In this document: positions 34,824 through 46,349 of the stretch, piece by piece | Layout of the letters: each line of letters begins with the position of its first letter | Position numbering within the stretch: position 1 is the first letter of the stretch | Source: Pyricularia pennisetigena | Lineage: Eukaryota; Ascomycota; Sordariomycetes; Magnaporthales; Pyriculariaceae | Assembly: GCF_004337985.1 (NCBI RefSeq) | Contig: NC_043742.1 | Location: forward strand, 3,148,176 to 3,212,175 | Direction of reading: 5' to 3' | DNA length: 64,000 nt | Notes under the pieces: model-generated | Database searches by the model: none | What the model saw: only the letters and a program-made list of their open reading frames with translations | Told to the model about the DNA's origin: nothing | Position numbers and translations under genes: made by a program

Positions 34824-36476
34824 CTCTGTCAGCAAGTCAAGATAATGAAGATCACTTGGCCGATGGATGGAGCTGGGCCAAGTCAAAGTTCTTTTTTTTT
34901 GATCTTCTGGTTTGCGCATGTTCCGGCGGTTATGGCTTCAGTACGAACCAATAACATGGATGGCGTTCAAGGTTTCTTTCATCAAGCTTTTCATCATTAG
35001 TTTTCTTTCTAGGGTTTCACTTCTTTATCTTCCGCCCAGCAAAGCACACCAAAGCCACAATAATTGATCGGGCTTCTGAGGTCTCACACCAGATCTTTTG
35101 TGTGCAGGCAGGGAATGTTGGGAGAGTTTTTTTTATTTTTTATTCATACGATTAGCATAGGGATCACACAGTAGATAACAATCCCACTTCATTCGAAATT
35201 CATTGCTGCCTTGTCACGAGACATACTAGATGCCATCATAAAACACGTGCCCTAACTAATTCTGCAACTGTGGGACTTTTTGGTAGAATGTTGTCGCTGT
35301 CATCTGGCTAATTCACAGAGGGACTTCACGCCTGCGATGGTGCCGGCCAGAGCGGGACATTGGTGTCCACGCGCTCGGTTTCAGCATGTGCCCGTGTTCT
35401 GGGACCCCTACAGCAATGACAGGCCGGTTTTAGAGGCCATGAATGAGAAAAAGGCCCAACATGCGCTGGATGATGGGGTACGCCGCACAACGCGCCGGAC
35501 GGTAACATCATGGATAACGGCGACCATCAGCAGTTGCTTCCTGACGCGTACCGGCACCGAGCCAACAACAAGTTTCCCTTTTGCCGACAGGAGAGCCAAA
35601 CTCGTGTTTGGCCTTTCATCTGCACGGTGTTCGTGCTACCTCTAGTATCTTGAATCATACCATCCAACACCAAAGAAGCAGTCTCTCGAAACAAACCGAC
35701 TCGGGTAAAAGCATAATCCATGACGCTCCCACATGAAGAATTGTCGAGGATGAATCACAATATGCAAAATTCTGATTTCGGAATGCGACCTTGACGGGTT
35801 ATTTTTCCAGCCTAAGCTGCCTTCAAATATCCACTGCATAATCCTTCCTCGCTCGCCTTCATGTCTCCTAGCACCCAGGCAGGCTGGTCGGAAAATATCT
35901 TGTGAATTTTCAGTATCAAGAATACTGTCTTAATCTGCATGTTGCTCTCAAAAGTCGCCAACACTGAAATCTTTTAAACAGTTTGGTTTGGACAGAACTC
36001 TGGTCAACTCTCAATGGCTCGTCGTTCACAGCACAGCGCTTCCATGTCTGTCATACCGCTCTTGCGTAGGCAGGTCAGGCTGAGTGACGTGGCAAAAAAA
36101 TAACCCCAGCCGAGAGCTGTAGGTAAAAAGCAGTACATTTTCGCCGAGTGCCATTGGCCGCTTCTATCTGGGTGACCCCAGCTAGCAGGGGCTACCAGGT
36201 ACCCTATGCACATAGTTCGGGCGAGAAACAAAAAAACAACAAAAAAAAAAAAAAAAAAAAAGCCAAATTACTAGAAACATGAACGTATTGACCAATGAAT
36301 ATGATGTATGCAACCCTGGCCGCTACCAGCTTTGCCAACTAGAAAGAAAGAAAAGAAAAGAGAAAACAAGAACAAGGCCCCAGCCCTTTCAAACTGAAAC
36401 AAGTGGCGAGAAAAGGCTGCACGATTCGAACCGCAACCTTGCAATCGGGCAACCAAGCGGCGGCATACATGGCCGC
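34824..36476. other. 1.65-kb spacer
   Basis: Frames at 35,280-35,645 (plus) and 36,004-36,231 (minus) lack domains and are judged chance. A 21-nt A-tract lies at 36,241-36,261. Confidence 0.45.
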
Positions 36477-36764
36477 TCATACCGAGTTGACATGTCCATT
36501 CCTGACCACCACCCACTTCGAGTCGTTGGTTATTTTGCAGTCGGCCGCAAATTTCACCATGGCGTGTACGATCCTTGTCTCGCTGTCCGCATCCGCTTCG
36601 CCTTCGCTAACTTTTTCCCACTTGCCATCCTTAGGCATGAAATAACTATACGGGCATTTCGCCTTGACGACAGCACCGGGCCCAGTGGCCGCCTCGGTTG
36701 CGTAGACGGTCGGGAGAAGGGCTGTAGCGGCGCTGATGGCCATGAAAATGTTTTTGATCTGCAT
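36477..36764 (-). CDS. Small secreted protein, MAX-effector-like candidate
   Basis: Start MQIKNIF at 36,764 (95 aa). The signal peptide is about residues 1-22 (cleavage near VYA-TE). The mature part has only two cysteines, Cys37 (KAKCPYSYF) and Cys76 (AADCKITN), separated by 38 residues. MAX effectors (AVR-Pia, AVR1-CO39, ToxB fold) have a six-strand beta sandwich with one disulfide of this kind of spacing, short length and little sequence identity. The XCX-aromatic first strand and the DCKI segment fit that plan. This is an inference from spacing, not from homology. A TATA-like TTATAAATATT (minus strand) lies about 250 nt upstream, and a 30-nt A-tract lies near 36,849 in the 5' region. Confidence 0.65.
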   Translation of the reverse strand: MQIKNIFMAISAATALLPTVYATEAATGPGAVVKAKCPYSYFMPKDGKWEKVSEGEADADSETRIVHAMVKFAADCKITNDSKWVVVRNGHVNSV

Positions 36765-36842
36765 GTTGAATCGATTATTTGTAGAGTGGGTGGGGGGAGC
36801 TATGAATTGAGCAAATTGGTGAACGATGGCGAGAACAAAAAA

Positions 36843-36881
<39 letters not shown>

Positions 36882-37262
36882 AAAAGTTGAAATAAAATAA
36901 TAAAGAGCTAAAAGGACGAAGTGAAGATTTCGGATAGACAAGTCGCGGGATCTGTGGTGGCAGATGTGTTGCATCTCAACCAAATAACCGAGTGAAAGTC
37001 GAGCGCAATATTTATAAGAAAATTCTTTTTGAAGCTACCCGCACAGGCTGTGATAGACTGATAGTACGCATGAAATTAAGTAATCTGCTATTTTTGCAAG
37101 TTATCAAATATTAATAGAGTTTTCGTTTGCTTGGTGAAACGCAGATCTTCACATAGCCAACTTGCTATTTTAATTCCCTGTTCCAAATTGATTGTAAAGA
37201 TGGGTATTTTACAGTTGCGGTAGTTTCTACTCATATTTACCCAAACTGTTCCTGCTTTCCCA
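36765..37262. other. 5' region of the MAX-like gene
   Basis: It contains the A-tract 36,849-36,878 and a TATA-like element near 37,005-37,018 (minus strand). No other gene is seen. Confidence 0.5.
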
Positions 37263-37580
37263 TTACGCCTCGTACACACGCGCATTGCCCATCGATTTGG
37301 CGCCGTCCTCGCGCTCAAATGCCTCAGGAATAATACTAGAGGTGTGAATAAAGCAGGCGGAATGAAGAATCATCTCCAAAAGAACCGCTCCGAGAAATGT
37401 TTTGATAGTAGCTATGATAGTGGCGACGACAAAATAATCGAGCCAGCTATGCAAGAGGCTGTATCGTGACAGTCTTGGAAGCTGGTTGAGTTGGGGGGCA
37501 ATTTGCCTAAACAAAATCTTGTCATCTGATTGTTCACATGTCAAGGCATTTTCTTGGCGTGTCTGGTGTAATGCCTCCAT
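37263..37580 (-). CDS. Possible small membrane protein, unsupported family
   Basis: A minus-strand frame (from MEALHQTRQ, 105 codons) has one strongly hydrophobic segment (LDYFVVATIIATIKTFLGAV) followed by FIHTSSIIPEAFEREDGAK. It is coding-like in composition but has no recognised domain. The longer frame to 37,655 is possible. It could be the last exon of a gene whose upstream part I cannot find. Confidence 0.25.
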   Translation of the reverse strand: MEALHQTRQENALTCEQSDDKILFRQIAPQLNQLPRLSRYSLLHSWLDYFVVATIIATIKTFLGAVLLEMILHSACFIHTSSIIPEAFEREDGAKSMGNARVYEA

Positions 37581-38392
37581 GGGTCCAACTAGCGGTTTAA
37601 CCTGCACAGAAGGCGGGGATCCCCTTCTGTCATGGGATGCGCAAAAGAGAAACAATAAACGGAATCTATGTTGTGATTGTGTTGATCACCGAACTGTCGA
37701 AACATGTTTGTGGGAGAGCAAGGGTCATCAGCATGCATAACAAGGCGGAATTAGGGCAAGATTTTGAGAATGGGGGGGCAGGTCAGAAAAAAAAAAAAAA
37801 AAAAAAAAAAAAAAGCGGGCGTGAACAACTGTCAGGCGGCAGTAATTACAAGGTACAGCCAGCTGAAGTGACTTTGCATCCCTGTGAGCCCGAACCGTAA
37901 ATGGAATTCCTTGTACAATCTTAATTTTAATGGGAGCCAACGATCGCGCCGATCAAGCTGCCAAAGAAAGCGAGATTAAACCATCCTTTTCCCACGCGAG
38001 TCGCGGACCACACTGCTCGATGGCTTTTTATTTTCTGCATGCCAACAGAAACAAACACGAGCAGAGGACAACCCGAAATACCGAGTAGGCGAACCTCCAA
38101 ACATTGGACGAGCCTGTCCCCCGCTCGCGTTAACTCGTTTTCTTTTTTTTTTTTTCTTTCTTTTTTTTTCCGTCCTCTGCTCGCGCCGTTGCGCCGCAAG
38201 AGTGCTCCGCGCCGCCGTGGGAGGGGCTGGAAAGTAAGAGAAAAAGCTTATCAAGAGAGTTTAGTTGTGGACAGGTAGCCTGGCGAGCCATAAAATAAGC
38301 CTTTGTCACAATCATTCCTAAAAATTGAGAAAACAAAGACGCCATCGTCAAAGAAATAGCTTTCACGGCCACCATCGTCAAGTTAACAAATT
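37581..38392. other. Spacer with A-tract
   Basis: Pure A-run at 37,787-37,814 and a pyrimidine-rich stretch at about 38,141-38,172. No gene is recognised. Confidence 0.45.
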
Positions 38393-40704
38393 ATGAGATT
38401 CATCACAATGTCGCCTATCAAGAATTACTACACACTGGGCGTAGTCTTGTTCGCAGCTACTGGGACCTTTTTGTTTGTGCGTGGCATTCGTAGGAGAAAA
38501 ATGACCTTCTCTATATCGAGCCCAAAAAAAAAAAAATTGGTCAAACTTGGTTGACATTGGTAACCTGTTTAGGGATTCGACACAGGCATTGCTACCACCA
38601 GTCAGTCTCCACCCGGCACAACCTGATGCTAAGATATGCAACTGAATGAAACTGCCTTTGTTTTTTTTTTTAAAAAAAAAAACAACAGCAATCGCCCACG
38701 AAAGCTGGAAAGACTACATGAAACACCCCAACAATGGCCTCACGGGAGCCGTCGTTGGTGTCTACATCTCGGGAGAAGCGGTGGGTTCGCTGCTGCAGAT
38801 CGCCCTGGGCGACCGTCTCGGGCGCCTCCGTTTCATGTCGCTGATGTGTGTCATGGTGACCATCGGAACCGTCATCCAAACCGCGTCGGTCAGCATAGCC
38901 ATGTTCCTTGCGGGGCGAGCCGTGGCCGGCATGGCGGTGGGGTTAGTTTCCATGCGACGAACATCGTCACAACCCGACGTAACCTCGGAAATAAAGCTTG
39001 ACCGAGCCAACCAGTCTAGAGGCCAATCACTGATCTCGCTCATAAACAGTGGCATGGTCTCGACGGTCCCGATATACCTCTCCGAAATCTCCCCGCCGCA
39101 CCACCGCGGCCTCATCGGGGGCACCGCAGGCTGCGGCATCTCGGCGGGGACAATGGCCTCAAACTGGGTGGGGTTTGGCGGCTCGTATGCCCCATACGGC
39201 GAAATGCAGTGGCGGCTGCCGCTGGGGGTCCAGATCCCCTGGGGTCTAGTCATGATGTGCGGCCTCCACACCTTCATGCCCCAGTCGCCGAGGGAACTGA
39301 TTCGAAAGGGTAGAGTCGACGAGGCGAGGGCCGAGTTTAGCAAGATCAGGCGGGATCTAGGCGAGGACGAGTTTATGCACGAGTTTGCGCTGATGCGGGG
39401 GCAGATCGAGTTCGAGATGGAGAGGGAGATCAAGAGCTATGGGGAGATCTTTCGCCTGTTCAGACATCGTGCGCTTGTGTGAGTTTTTGGTTCATGCTGG
39501 GCTTATGGTTGGTGATTAAGCATAGAGTGAGGCTCGGTGGGCTGACGCCATTGGCAGGTGTATCGCTGCCCAGACAATGACAAGCCTGACGGGGGTCAAT
39601 GTCATTCAGGTAAGAGTCGGCTCTTTCATTGCGAGTCCTGTCTGTACTCTGTACATGCTGACTGATACTTGGTTGGGTCCTAGTACTTTCAAAGTCGGTT
39701 TTTACCCTTCACCTTTCTCCAATTACGCAGTTCTGACAGTCACAATCAGCCATATTATACCGTTCGTTGGGCATGGACCAGAAGATGATTCTTCTCTTGG
39801 CTGCCGTATACGGGTCGATTGCTTTCATCTCGAATTGCATCACCACCAAGTATCTGACAGACGCATGGGGTCGTCGCAAGTTAGTCAGCCTATAGTCCCT
39901 CCTCCGGCCAACGAGCAGACACTGATAAGGCACAGGATGATTCTCTGGGGTCTCTTTGGTGTCATGATCGTCGAGATCTATGCCGCCGTCATGCAGCGCC
40001 AGTTCCAGAACACGGATAACAAGGTCGGCAAGGGCTTCGCGGTGCTAGGAATCTACCTTTTTGTGGTGATATTCTGTGAGCAGTCCATCTCCGATTTATA
40101 CTTGTGCTGGCAAAATGCATACCTTTTTTTTTTTCCAATCTGTCTACTGATATCTGCTTTGTCGCAACAAAGACGGCATGCTCAACAGCACTACATGGCT
40201 CTACGGCGCCGAAGTGCTGCCGATGGCCCTGAGAAACAAGGTGATGGGCCTGGCCGCCTTCTCCCACTTTGTAGTCAACGTTGCTGGTATGGTTCAGCAA
40301 TCAAGTTGCCCTTTTGCTCGTCTAATCACTCACAAGTCTCTCTCTCCATTCCCTCCGAACAGTCACGCAAGCCGGCCCGACCGCGTTTGCCAACATCGGC
40401 GAAAACTACTATTACGTGTTTGTTGGGTGCACATTCTTCTTCCTCGTGGTTGGGTACTTTTATTTCCCGTAAGCTTTCTTTATTTTGTCGCACTGGAACT
40501 GTCGTTGGCTGTTGTCCGCGCTGACGAACTCGGCATCCCTGCAGCGAGACGAAACAAAAGTCCCTCGAGGAGATTGCGGCAGCCTTTGGAGACAAATTCA
40601 TTGACTTGGCCGAGGTCGGTGTTCTCCAGCAGGAAAAGATGGCTTCTGTTCAGACTGGAAGTGGGCAAGATGTGGAAGTTGGATTAGACAGACCAGAAAG
40701 ATGA
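38393..40704 (+). CDS. MFS sugar transporter, 11 exons with a 10-nt microexon
   Basis: Exons: 38,393-38,476; 38,573-38,600; 38,689-38,941; 39,050-39,478; 39,558-39,609; 39,684-39,693; 39,750-39,879; 39,936-40,075; 40,173-40,286; 40,363-40,468; 40,545-40,704. They total 1,506 nt (501 aa). Sugar-porter signatures appear in order: FGFDTG (TM1), GDRLGR (loop 2-3), VPIYLSEISPP, SPRELIRKGR (PESPR-type), QYFQT, LTDAWGRR (loop 8-9), YGAEVLPMALR and FYFPETKQKSLEEI. It imports hexose or a related sugar across the plasma membrane; the substrate is unknown. The second Met (38,408) is an alternative start. All introns have GT-AG ends. The model looks fully intact. Confidence 0.9.
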
Positions 40705-41286
40705 TTTTACAATGAGATGCTAAGAGGCACACAAGAAAAGACTGATGGAGATAGGGTAGGCACCGATGAAAAGGCGAGAAAAACTCTGATTCAAGCGCAA
40801 AGATAGAGGCAGAAATTTTTGGGGGATTGGCCCAGCGTAGTAAATACCACGCAAATAAAATGGATCATGTCCATGGACGCAAACATGCACACCCATTTGA
40901 GTGGATTTGGTGAGCTGAGTCTGACGCTAACGCCAAACGCTCACTCTCCATCAGCAGGGCCTGGTAATTTGGTGGTCGATTCAAGCATCTGGGCCGATGG
41001 ACCCTTGGCGGGCGGCAAAACCACACTCGACCAGGAATATTGGCTGGTGCCTGGCAGGCAGCCAACAATTTCCCACTTGTCTCGGGCATTAGTGAGCACC
41101 CTGCATCTCGCGTACCGGCCAAGAACTCGGAGCAACCCAGCAGCCCCCGCTCGATCCGTTTTCAAGGACGCGAGGAAATGCTTATTTAAACATTCGATTT
41201 TCCCTCTGCCGGACTACCCTGCACATTGCATCACGGAACCATGCGCTAAACCGATCAGCATCCGCGCCAGGATCAGCACGCCCGCC
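40705..41286. promoter_or_regulatory. Promoter region of the GH5 gene
   Basis: A TATA-like TTATTTAAA lies at about 41,182, roughly 100 nt before the ATG, in a C-rich leader. The open frame through this region is an extension of the glucanase frame and lacks protein-like features. Confidence 0.5.
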
Positions 41287-42203
41287 ATGATCTCGCACGT
41301 TGTCGCCACCCTTCTCGGCCTAGCCGTTACCGCGCAAGCATGGCTGCCCGCCGATCCCGCGCGCGCGCCGCTCGTCGCCCGCGACGGCACAACCCTCTTC
41401 AACAGCACCGCGGATGCAGCCGAGGCAAGACGACACCCCAGGCGCTGGCTGCCCGGCGGCAGCGACAAGATCCGCGGTGTCAACCTCGGGTCGCTGTTCG
41501 TCGCCGAGCCGTGGATGATGGCCGACACGTGGGAGCGCAAGCTCGGCTGCCCGCGGGATTCTTCCGAGTTCGACTGCGTGCTGCAGAGGGGCCAGGGCGC
41601 CGCAGACGAGAAGTTCCAGCAGCACTGGGTGGACTGGATCACGCAGTCCGACTTTGATGAAATGGTCTCATACGGGATCAACACGGTTCGCATACCCGTT
41701 GGCTACTGGATCATGGAAAGCATTGTGTACAAGGACTCGGAGTACTTTCCCAGGGGAGGGCTGGATCACCTCAAGCGCATCTGCGGGTACGCTAGCGATC
41801 GGGGGATGTACATCATCATTGAGTAAGCCATCCCCATCATTTGTCATGTTGAACCTAGACTATTTGTTTTGCTGAGAATCCACTGGCGTGATCAAGTATG
41901 CACGGCGCACCCGGAGCACAAAAGGCAAAGGACGCTTTTACGGGCCAGCTGGCGCCCACGCCAGGCTTCTATCAGGACTACCAGTTCAAGCGCGGCATTG
42001 ATTTCCTGGCTTGGCTGCGCGAGACAATTTACAGAAACAACGAGTTCAGGAACGTTGGTATGCTCGAGGTCGTCAACGAACCACTGCGGCAGTTTGAGGA
42101 TGGCGGAAAGACAGATTACATGCGGAGGGAGTTTTATCCCAAGGCGTATCAGGTTTGTCTTGTTCCCAGAATCCCCGCCATCTTGGATTGTTCCCAAGCC
42201 CAC

Positions 42204-42241
<38 letters not shown>

Positions 42242-42824
42242 GACAAGCTCTTTCTTTTTCTTCATAACACAGGCAATTCGCAACAAAGAATCCAGCCTCG
42301 GCATCACCCCCAACAACTACCTCCACATCCAATTTATGAACAAGCTCTGGGACAGCGGCGACCCGCAGCAGTACCTGACCGACAACTACTTTGCCGCCTA
42401 CGACGACCACCGCTACCTCAAGTACGCCCTGGGCGCAAGCCAGCAGGACCACGACTCGTATCTCCGGGCGAGCTGCAGCGACGACCGGAGCGGCGACGCC
42501 GCGCACGGCTGGGACTGGCCCGTCGTGGTCGGCGAGTGGTCCCTCTCGGCGCCCTTCATCAGCGGCCAGGACAGCTACGCGCTCGAGTGGAGCGACGGCT
42601 GGCACCCGGACAAGCAAAAGGCCTTTTACTCGCGGTGGTTCCGCGCGCAGGTGCTAAGCTACGAGAAGCACACGATGGGATGGGTCTTTTGGAGCTGGAA
42701 GACGGAGCTGCAGAACGGCGGCGTCAAGGACTACAGGTGGGGCTACAAGGATGCCGTCGCTGCCGGTGTGATCCCGAGAGACTTGAACAGCATTGCAAAC
42801 TCGGGGGCGTGCGACGGGTTCTGA
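41287..42824 (+). CDS. Secreted GH5 glucan beta-1,3-glucosidase-like enzyme
   Basis: Exons 41,287-41,822; 41,897-42,152; 42,273-42,824 (1,344 nt, 447 aa). The signal peptide MISHVVATLLGLAVTAQA supports the ATG at 41,287 rather than the longer frame. Features: IRGVNLGSLFVAEPWM (exo-beta-glucanase signature), NTVRIPVGYW, acid/base Glu240 in LEVVNEP and nucleophile Glu352 in VVVGEWS, then GWVFWSWKTE. Members hydrolyse beta-1,3- or beta-1,6-glucan in the fungal wall or of plant or fungal origin; the exact linkage cannot be read here. Intron 2 carries a 35-nt A-tract close to its acceptor. Codon use is strongly GC-ending. Confidence 0.92.
42205..42239 (+). repeat. Poly(A) homopolymer, 35 nt, inside intron 2 of the GH5 gene
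   Basis: Uninterrupted A-run between the donor (42,153) and acceptor (42,272). It occupies about 30% of the 120-nt intron. Confidence 0.95.
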
Positions 42825-43485
42825 GCTGTGTTTTTGTCATAAGAGGCAGCGATATGTTTATGACAGAAGTGTAGGTTCCACCGAGATTGGCGGCCGGTTC
42901 AGACTCCAGATTACCCTAGGCGCCAAGCTAAAGCCAAGGCCGATTCCAGAATCCTTGTGAGACGTGTACATGATTTCGTCTACTTGCGCAGATAATATAA
43001 TGGCTTTTTAATCTACCCACAATCTTTGCGCAATACATTTATTTTTCCCAGATTTGCCTTTCCAGGCGAGTTTAGAGTTACTGTACCTCTTTCACGATAC
43101 AGATCTCTTACGTCCTCTATTTTTCACGAACCGTTGAAAAAAAGAAAAAAAAAAAAGAAAAAGAAAAAGAAAACAAGGTTGATAGACAGACAAGCTACTT
43201 ACGCCTGGCGCTGGAACGCTCGAGATCCAGAGCCATGGGCGTGTCGGAGGCCTAGCATTTCCCCATTTGCTCAATTCTAAAGGAATGAGCTGATATGCAG
43301 CTTACGACATGGGTGTTAAAGGATTCAGTGGCCCAGCCCTCTTCCAGCTTTCTGATGACGTCACGGCCCAGAGGCCGCCTGTTTGTTTTGTGACTGTCCC
43401 GCCTCTCTCATCACCGTTGTTTATATCTCTCTCCATCTCACACATCAGTCGCAATCAAAGCGCCCCTCCATGCCCCAACATCACC
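42825..43485. other. Spacer between GH5 and SMI1/KNR4-like genes
   Basis: It contains an A/G-rich run (about 43,137-43,175). An in-frame extension upstream of the next gene to 43,309 is open but lacks conserved features. Confidence 0.5.
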
Positions 43486-45156
43486 ATGCCGCAAGCCCGA
43501 CCGCCAACTATGCGCGAAAAATATCCAGCTCTCGCGTTCATCATGCGCCATATTGATGATGTTCCCGACATAACCTTCACTCGATACCTACAAGACGCCG
43601 TCCAGCAGGCCTCCGAAACAGCGCTCTGCCTCGCCGTCGCAGGGCAGGTGGGCGCCGCAACGGCCATTGTATCGGCTCTGCGGGAGCACTGCTCCGCCGA
43701 CGTGCTCTTCTCCCCCGCGTTGGAAACGACGTACCCTTTCCTGAGTCCCTGCATGTTTTTCGCCTGGGAGGCCACGTCTTCCTGGCCCGAGTGGATCCCT
43801 GCTTCTGATCGGACCGAGGAAAAACTGGCAGAGATGGAACAGAAAGCCAAAAAGCACTGGCTGCAGTTTTTCACCGAGAGATGGAGCGCCGACGCCGAGA
43901 CCGCCGACAAAGCCAGGACCATGGCCGCCACCACGATCAACCGGGCGTTTCCTCAGGATGCGACCGAGGAATCTGACAGGATCTTGCTGATTGCGCGCTG
44001 GGTCACCGAGGGGAGGTACGGGTATGCGGCGGACCCGAACGGACCGCTCGATGCCCGCTACATGGACGTGGCGATGCGCTGGAGGAGCGGAGTGCACCCG
44101 ACGTCTTTTATGCAGCTGTACCGATCTGCCGGGCTGGCCATCGCGCTGGACGTATATCTTTCCACGGCAGGGACTGAGGAAAAGGCCGAAGAGGTGTTTC
44201 GAGAAATTGCGGAGAGGTTCACGTTTTTTGAGCAGGCCGAGATGCTCGCTTGCTCGAGGGCCGCCTGGAAAAGGCTGCTGGCGAAGGAAAATGGAGATCA
44301 ACCCCTGCTCCGAGCACTAGAAATCGATAGCGGCGACTTGAGAAGCGCGGCAGACAGGGCTGTGCACATTGTGGAAAAGCGGCTGCGTGAAGGGGCGGTG
44401 AAGTCCTTTGACGGAACGACAAAGACGATGGAGGAGTTGGCAAAGCGGATAAGCAACAACACGATGAAAAACTGTCCATGGGATCAACTTTGCGTTTTTG
44501 ATCCAGAGCAGAGAAAGCCCGACAACGAAGGGGGATTGCTCCGGCCACCGACCGCCAAGGCTTCTGAGTTGGAAACGAGGCTCGACACTGAGCTTCCCCA
44601 AGACTACAAGGAGCTGTTGGCCGCGACAAACGGCATGGAGCCTATCTGGAACGGTGGGCCCCTGTTGGACATTCTAGCCAGGGCCGAGGAGGTGGACTGG
44701 ATGGACATCGAGCACCTATCCAACTTGCAAGCGTGCATGGTCCGGGATGATGATCCTCCCCCACACAGCGGGAATGAGCTGAAATGGCCAAGCTTACCGC
44801 CAAAGGCCATTTCCTTATCACCAGCCGGTAGTCCTGCGCACCTGCTGCTTCTGGACAGAAAGACAACCGCTGCGTGTAAGCAAGGTTTCTTTGAGCAGTT
44901 TGAGCAGCGCACCGCGGAGCAGAAGAAAGAGCTGGAGCGAGTCGTATGTGAGACGTACGGCTCCATGGAGGAGTTTCGGGCTGTCGAGAAAGGGCTGATC
45001 CTGTGGCGGGATTACGAGCTCGATATGGTGGCATACAACGGGGTGAGGGGTTTGTTGGAGGTCTTGGCTGTGGAGAGTATGAGAAAGTACCGGCCTTGGT
45101 TGAGGATATATGAGCCGCGAAGGCGAATGGTTTCGGATGGCGAGGGCTGGGATTAA
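43486..45156 (+). CDS. SMI1/KNR4 (SUKH) family protein
   Basis: Intronless ORF of 556 aa from MPQARPPTMREK. I prefer this ATG to the in-frame one at 43,309 because the intervening codons look like leader sequence. The SUKH core appears at about residues 358-395 (ASELETRLDTELPQDYKELL, then AATNGMEPIWNGG), matching the ELG.. LPPDYKEFL..SNG pattern. The N-terminal ~350 residues are alpha-helical and acidic and resemble the repeat-type N-terminal domain of fungal relatives. Smi1/Knr4 in yeast coordinates cell wall glucan synthesis and signalling; similar roles are possible here. It is next to a glucanase gene, which may be coincidence. No defects. Confidence 0.8.
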   Translation: MPQARPPTMREKYPALAFIMRHIDDVPDITFTRYLQDAVQQASETALCLAVAGQVGAATAIVSALREHCSADVLFSPALETTYPFLSPCMFFAWEATSSWPEWIPASDRTEEKLAEMEQKAKKHWLQFFTERWSADAETADKARTMAATTINRAFPQDATEESDRILLIARWVTEGRYGYAADPNGPLDARYMDVAMRWRSGVHPTSFMQLYRSAGLAIALDVYLSTAGTEEKAEEVFREIAERFTFFEQAEMLACSRAAWKRLLAKENGDQPLLRALEIDSGDLRSAADRAVHIVEKRLREGAVKSFDGTTKTMEELAKRISNNTMKNCPWDQLCVFDPEQRKPDNEGGLLRPPTAKASELETRLDTELPQDYKELLAATNGMEPIWNGGPLLDILARAEEVDWMDIEHLSNLQACMVRDDDPPPHSGNELKWPSLPPKAISLSPAGSPAHLLLLDRKTTAACKQGFFEQFEQRTAEQKKELERVVCETYGSMEEFRAVEKGLILWRDYELDMVAYNGVRGLLEVLAVESMRKYRPWLRIYEPRRRMVSDGEGWD

Positions 45157-45406
45157 ATCGGCAGGGCAATGATTTCACAGGGATCGAAACATCTGTGTGT
45201 TTACTATTCGCTTTATAAACAACAAACGCTATTCTAGTGCCATCCTTTCCAAGCAATCGCTACTTTTGTAATCCTGTGTGCAGCCAATGTAAAGAAAGCC
45301 TCCAAAACTCCAATTGAAACAACTCCCATTCCCAACCATCCCAGAAGCTGAAGACTCGTGATAACTACCCTTTGCTTTACCTAGTCCCTTTTTTTTTATT
45401 TTTTTA

Positions 45407-46288
45407 TTACGACGGCCTGTCCCGCAAATTATATTTAGTGTTGTCGCCTCGTTGCCCAGACTGACCGCCGGTCGCCAGGTTTCTCAGGTCGTCGCCAACC
45501 ACGAGTCCTTCCTTCTCGTCGTTCAAGCCCATCTGCATCTTACCGCTGCCGCCAGGCCCAGTTGCCACTTTCTTTGCCTCTTTAATCGTCGGTGCTTGTT
45601 TCTGGGTCGATTCTGAGACTGGCGCATTCAGGACGGTGGACTTCTTAGTATCATCTTGTCTCATGGTGGCGGGTGGTTCCTCGTCGCGGTGCGTACCGGG
45701 CTGGGTGCTCGTCGAGGCCACCGTCGCTGCCCGCTGCTTGGCGGCTTGCGCCGGCGAGTTGATTGGCATGGGCTCTGTGTTCGATTTGGACTTTGCGGCC
45801 GCGTCAAGCACGTTCTTGGAGTGAACCGGGGCATCCTTGGTCCCCATGGCCGGGACGCCTGTGGTGCCTTGGCTTGTCTCAATCTTGGCGGTCACGGTCT
45901 TTCCCTTTGGGATTTGCTTTCCGTCGAGGGACTCGGGCTGGGGGTCACACCCTCCGCGGCGACGAATGCGAGCACCAGACCCGCCGCACGGATCCAAGGG
46001 CTTTCCTGATGGCTTATCGCCAAACGACTTTGTTCTTCGGAGTGGTTTCGGTTCGGCCGTGGTGGCTTTCGCCGCGCTGACCGTATTGGTTCGGAGCAGC
46101 TTTGGCGCTGGGGCGGAATTGGCGACCTGGGGAACCACAGGCTTGACGCTTAGGGTGTTTGAGGTCTTTTTGACGCTGGAGGTTGTCTTGGACTTGACTG
46201 GCACCGGGGATGACAGGACCCCTGCTTGTGCCAAAAGCACGAGCGAGGCGATGAGTTTGGTGAAAAGCATTCTAATTTTGAATAACAA
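45407..46288 (-). CDS. Secreted low-complexity Lys/Thr/Pro-rich protein
   Basis: ORF of 293 codons. MLFKIRM and MLFTKL (46,270) are alternative starts; both keep a signal peptide (LIASLVLLAQAGVLSS). The mature protein is nearly all disordered, rich in Lys, Thr, Ser, Pro and Ala. It has two cysteines in a basic island (DPCGGSGARIRRRGGCDP) and ends KYNLRDRPS. Several dibasic sites could be Kex2 targets. I do not recognise a family; it could be a wall-associated or effector-like protein. The strong open frame with biased codon use argues it is real. A GAT/GGT microsatellite lies 60 nt upstream. Confidence 0.65.
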   Translation of the reverse strand: MLFKIRMLFTKLIASLVLLAQAGVLSSPVPVKSKTTSSVKKTSNTLSVKPVVPQVANSAPAPKLLRTNTVSAAKATTAEPKPLRRTKSFGDKPSGKPLDPCGGSGARIRRRGGCDPQPESLDGKQIPKGKTVTAKIETSQGTTGVPAMGTKDAPVHSKNVLDAAAKSKSNTEPMPINSPAQAAKQRAATVASTSTQPGTHRDEEPPATMRQDDTKKSTVLNAPVSESTQKQAPTIKEAKKVATGPGGSGKMQMGLNDEKEGLVVGDDLRNLATGGQSGQRGDNTKYNLRDRPS

Positions 46289-46349
46289 GTGCTGCTCTGT
46301 AGGTTTTTTCTAGATGCAATGACGTGGGCGAAAGGCTTTAGATGATATG

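Noticed and set aside
36416..36490. Possible tRNA on the minus strand (GGTTCGAATCG B-box-like)
   Set aside because: The T-stem does not pair and no A-box or acceptor stem could be found.
36764..36983. N-terminal extension of the MAX-like protein with a poly-Phe run
   Set aside because: It is translation of the A-tract in the 5' region; the signal peptide begins at 36,764.
41340..41700. Long GC-rich ORFs on both strands
   Set aside because: They are shadows of the GH5 gene, whose frame has signal peptide and catalytic motifs.
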